Shown one piece after another: positions 62,564 through 64,000 of a DNA stretch of 64,000 nt. Made by a program: the position numbers and the translations under genes. Source of the DNA: Buddleja alternifolia (lineage: Eukaryota > Streptophyta > Magnoliopsida > Lamiales > Scrophulariaceae). The first letter of the stretch is position 1. Each line of letters starts with the position of its first letter. The stretch covers positions 8,223,001-8,287,000 of the forward strand of contig CM033405.1 in NCBI GenBank assembly GCA_019426215.1, in the 5' to 3' direction. Under the pieces are notes generated by a model. The model ran no database searches and had not been told where the DNA came from. It was given only the letters and a program-made list of their open reading frames with translations.

Positions 62564-63841
62564 TTGTGGATGGAAGATGGCGACCGTAACACAAATTATT
62601 TTAATAATTGTGCTTCTGAGCATCGGCGTCATAATAATATTTCGAGACTCCGGGATGAGAGGGGAGAGTGGCAGGAAAAGCTAGACACTGTTCAAAATAT
62701 TATCACGGGCTATTTTAATGATATTTTTACTTCCATACAGCCGTCATATTCGGACTTGGACGAAGTAATCGCAGATGTGCTACCATGGGTTACACCAGCT
62801 ATGAAGGAATCCCTAAACTGCAAATACTCTGGTGATGAGGTAATTCGAGCTTTATCTTCTAGGCATCCCCTTAAATCCCCGGGCCCTGATGGCATGTCCC
62901 CGATTTTTACCAAACATTTTGGCATGTTGTAGGGGCTGATGTTACTGCTTGTGTTCTAGATATGCTAAACAAAAAAAAAATAAAATTCATCATAAGCTGA
63001 ATTTTACACATATTGTGCTTTTTCCTAAGATGATCTCGAAATTGTCTCCCATTTTCGTCCTATCAGCTTGTGTAACGTTATCTATAAAATTGCTTCAACA
63101 GTGATAGCTAATCTTTTTAAACCACTCCTTGTCTCTGAATTCCAATCTGCTTTTGTTCCGGATCTGCTCATTTCCAGTAATGTCCTTGTTTCTTTTGAGT
63201 TTAACCATTATCTTAAGAACAAATCGTGGGGCAAGGAAGGACATGTCGCACCTAAATTGGATATGAGTAAAACTTACGACAAAGTGGAGTGGATTTTTCT
63301 CGAAATTTTTTTGGTAAGATTGGGGTTTGCTAAAGATTTTATTGACCTAATCATGTTCTGTGTCAATTCTGTGACTTATTATTTTATGCTTACCGGCAAC
63401 CAATTTGGATACATTCGACCACAAAGGGGAATCCATCAAGGTGATCCTTTGTCGCCTTATCTATTCTTATTGGTTGCCGAGGTTCTGAGTTGTTTGCTTC
63501 AAGCTGCAGAAAACAAGGGGGAAATTGAATGAGTGGCAATTGCAAGGCATGCCCCTCGGGTGTCTCATTTGTTGTTCGCCAATGACACGTTGATATATAT
63601 GCAGGGGTCGACTTCTGCATTTCATTGCATCAAAAACATCCTGTCAAAGTATGAAGTGGAGTTGGGGCAGCAGGTGAATTTTGAGAAGTCGAGTGTGGTT
63701 TTTAGTAAGAATGTTCCTCTGGATTCTCGTGAGGATTTTGCCGGTATACTAGGGGTCCAAGTGTTTGACAAGCATGATAAGTACCTGGGTCTTCAGTCAG
63801 TTATTAGTAAATCAAAAAAGGAAATTTTTGCTTCCATCTGA
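62564..63841 (+). pseudogene. LINE ORF2 reverse transcriptase, several frames
   Basis: Pieces: 62564-62932 with WMEDGDRNTNYFN and KSPGPDGMSPIF; 63053-63532 with RPISLCNVIYK, LDMSKTYDKVEW and RGIHQGDPLSPYLF; 63533-63841 with SHLLFANDTLIYM. Stops occur at 62930, 63530 and 63839, and a frame change falls in the A run at 62969. The catalytic FADD motif reads FAND, which replaces one essential Asp. The frame after 63841 (thumb region) continues to the window edge. It cannot work as it stands. Confidence 0.85.
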
Positions 63842-64000
63842 GACAAAATTCGGGCTCGTATTAACGAGTGGAACTCTAATTTCCTATCTCAGGCGGGAAA
63901 GGAGATTCTTATTAAAGCAGTGTTACAAGCTATTCCCACGTATAGTATGAGCTATTTCAAGCTCCCTGATTTGTCATTGTCTGAGATTGAATTTGGTATG

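Larger units (their letters stand above)
59450..64000 (+). mobile_element. Decayed L1-type LINE, continuing past the window end
   Basis: Contains, in order, a pyrimidine-rich leader, ORF1 with a CCHC knuckle, and ORF2 with endonuclease and reverse transcriptase. All are on the plus strand with stops and frameshifts. The 5' boundary is approximate. The 3' end, RNase H and tail are beyond 64000. Confidence 0.85.

Overview
This looks like a repeat-dense stretch of a eudicot plant nuclear genome. It is AT-rich, has GT-AG spliced genes, and is dominated by nested LTR retrotransposons, L1-type LINEs, SINEs, MITEs and a Helitron-like insertion. The only host gene I can support is an eight-exon group A MAP kinase kinase (MKK1/MKK2 type) at 51494-55706, which reads as an intact 353-residue protein. 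Nearly all other open reading frames are mobile-element coding or chance.

Layout. (1) 1555-18690 is a degraded Tat/Retand-like Ty3-gypsy element on the minus strand with diverged LTRs, gag and protease remnants, and several tandem-repeat arrays. (2) Inside it, 5203-15369 is a scrambled Athila-like element with a 5-bp target duplication (AGTAG). It has an intact pol, a 1625-bp inverted repeat of gag-pro plus LTR sequence, and a palindrome of two head-to-head LTR halves with arms of about 527 bp. (3) 18956-20967 holds a hAT element, a Tourist-like MITE and a SINE. (4) 20989-38096 and 39409-51904 are two tandem copies of one segment that contains the upstream region, exon 1 and the start of exon 2 of the MAPKK gene. 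Each copy took different later insertions, so each serves as the empty site for the other. Copy A received a MULE-type MITE, an 8.1-kb gag-only gypsy element (itself carrying a copia-like solo LTR), a Helitron-like element with a SINE, and a 5'-truncated LINE. Copy B received a block of about 3.9 kb with 1.1-kb tandem units, a solo LTR of the same family as the outer element of (1), and a 2.9-kb TIR element. (5) The full MAPKK gene continues from copy B. Copy A is a truncated pseudogene that stops in exon 2, where it abuts a gypsy gag/LTR fragment. (6) 57532-58387 is a second 9-bp-TSD MITE. (7) About 59450 to the window end is a decayed L1-type LINE with ORF1, endonuclease and reverse transcriptase remnants.

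The most unusual observations are the Athila-like unit that integrated as one piece although its interior is inverted and shuffled, with microhomology at the junctions, and the tandem duplication of the MAPKK 5' end with reciprocal empty sites. All statements come from reading the sequence and from family knowledge. No alignment or database search was run, and percent identities are not given because none was computed.
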